Shown here: one piece after another, positions 61,081-64,000 of the stretch | How positions within the stretch are numbered: the first letter of the stretch is position 1 | Layout: the number at the start of each line of letters is the position of its first letter | Assembly: GCA_012934845.2 (NCBI GenBank) | Contig: WNNJ02000423.1 | Span: forward strand, 1-64,000 | Source: Pomphorhynchus laevis | Taxonomy: Eukaryota > Acanthocephala > Palaeacanthocephala > Echinorhynchida > Pomphorhynchidae | Length of the DNA: 64,000 nucleotides | Reading direction: 5' to 3' | Notes under the pieces: model-generated | The model's input: only the letters and a program-made list of their open reading frames with translations | What the model was told of the DNA's origin: nothing | The model's database searches: none | Translations under genes and position numbers: made by a program

Positions 61081-62784
61081 AATTTACTTTGCGTAAATTG
61101 CTGGCACTTACTCGTTTCGAGTAATCTGTTATTCAACACAAATTATGTGTAACTACACAGAGTAGTTTCCATAATTTTGACTACCACTTGGGCTGTAGCA
61201 GCTAAATAATAGCTATGTGTTTATTACCAGGTCGCATTTTATCGTTCAGTTACATACTATATATTTGTGTCTTTTAATAGTTGAAATTTGCAGCTTGTCA
61301 GTGTTATTTTATAATTTTTGACAAATTGAAGAACTTTCTTATGTAGGTCGCCTTCATATTCCATAACATCACTAAGATTGTTGTCGGTGATCAGTGCGTT
61401 GCTAAGGCAGTGTACGATCAGATGGCTGTAATTCAATCTGATGATATTTTGAGATAAATCAAGCTGAAAAGTACAAATTGCGCTATATTTTAGATACGTG
61501 ATTATTTAAAGCGAATAAACATCGATATTGTAGATTGTCGCTGCATTGTCAATTACGAGTCTTTGTTTGTGGGTTCCGTTGATTAAAACAACCGGTTATG
61601 CTCGTTAAACTTATTTATATTGGATAATTCTTACTCTTAAAATTTTCGTAAATTCAAATTCGGTCATTTTTAAGTGATGAAAAGAATATCTACTATATGT
61701 TAATGTAATTTGTAGACAATTAACAGTGAGAAACTGCATTTTTTAAAACGATGGGATAAATATAAATCACCGAGAATAAGATCGATACATTTTTAAGACA
61801 AAGTAACCACAAATATTTACATTGTTCCGCCTAACGAGTGCTCCTACGTCTCCGTCGCTTTGACCACACATCTACATATCTGGCCCAACTCTCCTGGCCC
61901 ACCATCCACATCCGAATACAAAGGCCGCCTTCTAGTAACCTTTTGTCTCATCGCTGTCGGCTCCCCATCGTTTATCAACCTTCCTTTCTTAGACGACACT
62001 CATCCCACCTCCTACCACTGCATCCAATAATTCCCTCTTACTCCACGTTACTAATTACTCTAACAACTACGGTATCCGATCCTTCCTCGTCGCAATGAGG
62101 TCTAGGTAAATAAACCTTTCGCGCACTTAATGCAGCTGTAAGGAAGCTAAGCGGTCAACGTATGAATACGAAGGTTGAAAACAATATGGAGCCGCTTCGA
62201 AGCACTGACTCAAGCTTCGTGATTTCTGCCTTAGTAAATGGAAATAATGCCTGGATACAATATCTAATGTGTGGGCGAACTAATGCCCGATATAGTCACT
62301 TAAAACCATATGGCCGTAGCCTTGCAAACGTATTTTTGATGCAATACATAGCTTCATTTTCCTTGCCATGAAAAAAGTCAATATTTAACTATCATATTTT
62401 TGGAACCGGTTTATGTACGCGCTTCTTAACTTTCTCAATATATATAGTCTGATCCGCTCGTATTATCATGAATCAAAAACTTGACAAACACATTATCGCT
62501 TGAACTAATTGGAGTCTCTTTGTCACGTGAAAAAATTGCATAATCAAGATTAGTAAACGGCACGTAATAATGAAGATTTTCTTGATAAAAAAAACAATAA
62601 ATAAGGTCTAAATAAGAAGTTAACACAAAACATAGCTCGATGTACTTATTGCCTTATTCAACATTTACAGTGTTCAGTTAGCCAGTAAATTTGTGGGATC
62701 ATGTGTACACCAACAACACCAACGTGCTGCCCTCCGCCTTAACAACTCAGGGTTTCTCTCACATATGAGAATCTAGTCAAGATG
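61081..62784. other. Mixed intergenic sequence, no confident gene
   Basis: Plus-strand open stretches 61838-62098 (Pro/Ser/Leu rich) and 62162-62371 (STDSSFVISALVNGNNAWIQ) are unassigned. The latter may be a mobile-element remnant. Confidence 0.3.
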
Positions 62785-63205
62785 GACGATTGCTGGTAGT
62801 CACAATGAGAGAAGTTATTGACATCTTAGCTTTTGTTATAGGTGATTTTCTCCCGAAAAGTAGACTAATCCCGAGATTGACCAGGTATACTAAACGCCTA
62901 CCTAAACACTTTCACTTGAGCATCATGAGCCCGTTTCAGGACCCATTTAGCTTTCTTCATGACACGTTTGAGCATATTCAAGTCTGATCCGGCTGTTCAT
63001 CTAACCGTAATGGTTAACACCATGTATCTTACTGGATGTAAGATTACTGTAAGTGTTTGATTATTTAGAATGGAAAAGAGGTGAGATTGCTAGTCTCTTG
63101 AGTTTCTTTGTATTTCAGAGTACCATTAAAGACAACTACCCTTGATTTAGAGGAGTTGATAATAAGATTGATTTGGGAATCGGGTCGTTTAAGATCAGCT
63201 TTCCC
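62785..63205 (-). pseudogene. LINE 3' fragment, diverged member of the copy 1-4 family
   Basis: Minus strand matches the C-terminal domain seen at 8260-8660, e.g. the segments corresponding to TGAGCCCGTTT, TTTAGCTTTCTTCA and the blocks before it. More diverged than the other copies and lacking the tail. Confidence 0.65.
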
Positions 63206-63221
63206 GATCAAATCTTTGTAT

Positions 63222-63680
63222 AAAATCAGCTAACTGAGTCTACGTATATTATTAATGAATAATATGAAATTTATAAATTAATTCTACATTATAAGAAAAT
63301 TGAAAAAATTTATTAAACTGGCTTGAAAATTAGCAGAATAATAGTCGTATCAATAATACAGTTTCAGTATTTCCGAGAGAGGTTATATTATCATGAAAGC
63401 AAAGTCCACAGGTTAATAATAACTTGTCAGTAGAACAAATCAGATTAGATAACAAAGCCTACGTATTTTATACGATACAAATTTATATTTATTTTATTTA
63501 TATTTTATACATATAAAAAATAAAGATAAATAATAAATAATTATATAAGATTTTATACAATATATTTATATCAAGTTAAAATTTAAAATTGAAATTCAAA
63601 ATAAAAATCATTTTTATGAATTAACCAATAAATAACATACGATGTATCAGAATAAGAATTAGAGGTCATCAGTAAGAACT
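63222..63680. repeat. Dispersed non-coding repeat (copy 2)
   Basis: Starts AATCAGCTAACTGAGTCTACG and ends ATCAGAATAAGAATTAGAGGTCATCAG, as in 42531-42780, with about 200 bp of extra sequence in the middle. Confidence 0.65.
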
Positions 63681-63734
63681 GTAAATTTAAATTAATATTA
63701 ATATTCAATAATCCTTTATTTTCCTTTTATTTCA

Positions 63735-64000
63735 GTCGGATAAAATAGAGCCAAATGAAACAGAGACGAAAAAATTGAAGCAGAATGAAATTGATTCGAA
63801 TGAAATAGAGCCGAATAAAATTGAGTCGAATAAAAAAATAGAATTAAATAGAGCCAAATGAAATTGAGTGGAATAAAATAGAGCCGAATATAATAGAGCC
63901 GAATAAAATAGAGCCAAATAAAATAGAGCCGAATAAAATAGAGCCGAATAAAAAAGAGCCGAATAAAATAGAGCAGAATGAAATAGAGCCGAATAAAATA
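63735..64000 (+). repeat. 15-bp minisatellite, possibly coding at its start
   Basis: Unit AATAAAATAGAGCCG repeated to the window end. A good acceptor (CTTTTATTTCAG) at 63735 precedes an open frame in which the unit reads N-K-I-E-P, with early variants such as NEIEPNKIESNK. The frame later breaks. It may be a repeat-containing exon cut by the window edge, or simply a minisatellite. Confidence 0.55.

Overview
This is an AT-rich window from an animal genome, probably an invertebrate. The evidence is long AT-rich introns with GTAAGT / TTTAG splice signals, many non-LTR retrotransposon remnants, Penelope-like elements (PLEs) with GIY-YIG endonuclease ends, hammerhead-type ribozyme cores, satellites and (TA)n tracts. 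I cannot name the species. I see no bacterial operons, tRNAs, rRNAs, CRISPR arrays, LTR retroviruses or Polintons.

The main host feature is not visible as open reading frames of ordinary size. Between about 5.9 and 43.4 kb, on the + strand, lie at least 15 short paralogous exon-like units. Each is bounded by (T)TTAG or TTCAG and GTAAGT. Ten intact ones (eleven counting an exact duplicate) are exactly 66 nt; others are 69, 54, 45 and 42 nt. All intact ones are phase 2-2 and multiples of three, so any of them can be joined or skipped without changing frame. They encode a variable peptide of about 22 residues (pattern [KE]F[YH][ND]T..F.SNS.....SG.V.YM). Differences between copies are mostly amino-acid-changing, and recent duplications have copied exons with their introns. 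This looks like a fast-evolving micro-exon gene or an alternative-exon array. Its function is unknown.

The second notable system is self-cleaving RNA. Two canonical hammerhead ribozymes lie in tandem repeats beside a PLE (34.7-35.3 kb, minus strand). Three diverged repeat families (a single copy near 0.1 kb, a 360-bp array at 1.4-2.6 kb and a near-identical 357-bp array at 36.4-38.5 kb) carry all three hammerhead core strands with compensatory pairing, but in a non-canonical order (GAAA strand, then CUGANGA strand, then GUC strand). A planar hammerhead could then form only across neighbouring tandem copies.

Layout. 0-2.9 kb: PLE fragment, (TA)n and the 360-bp array. 3.0-5.7, 8.0-10.5, 10.5-12.7 and 58.6-61.1 kb: four damaged copies of one endonuclease/RT LINE family, with 3' fragments at 49.6 and 62.8 kb. 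6.4-7.7 kb: ~154-bp satellite. 12.7-43.4 kb: micro-exon array, interrupted by a restriction-like-endonuclease type retroelement (17.6-20.1 kb), LINE pieces, a PLE and the 357-bp array. 43.8-45.0 kb: a second, internally inverted copy of the retroelement. 45-64 kb: further LINE, RTE and PLE fossils, with a few unassigned coding-looking pieces. Apart from the micro-exons and a possible minus-strand terminal exon at 40.2 kb, I find no confident host gene.
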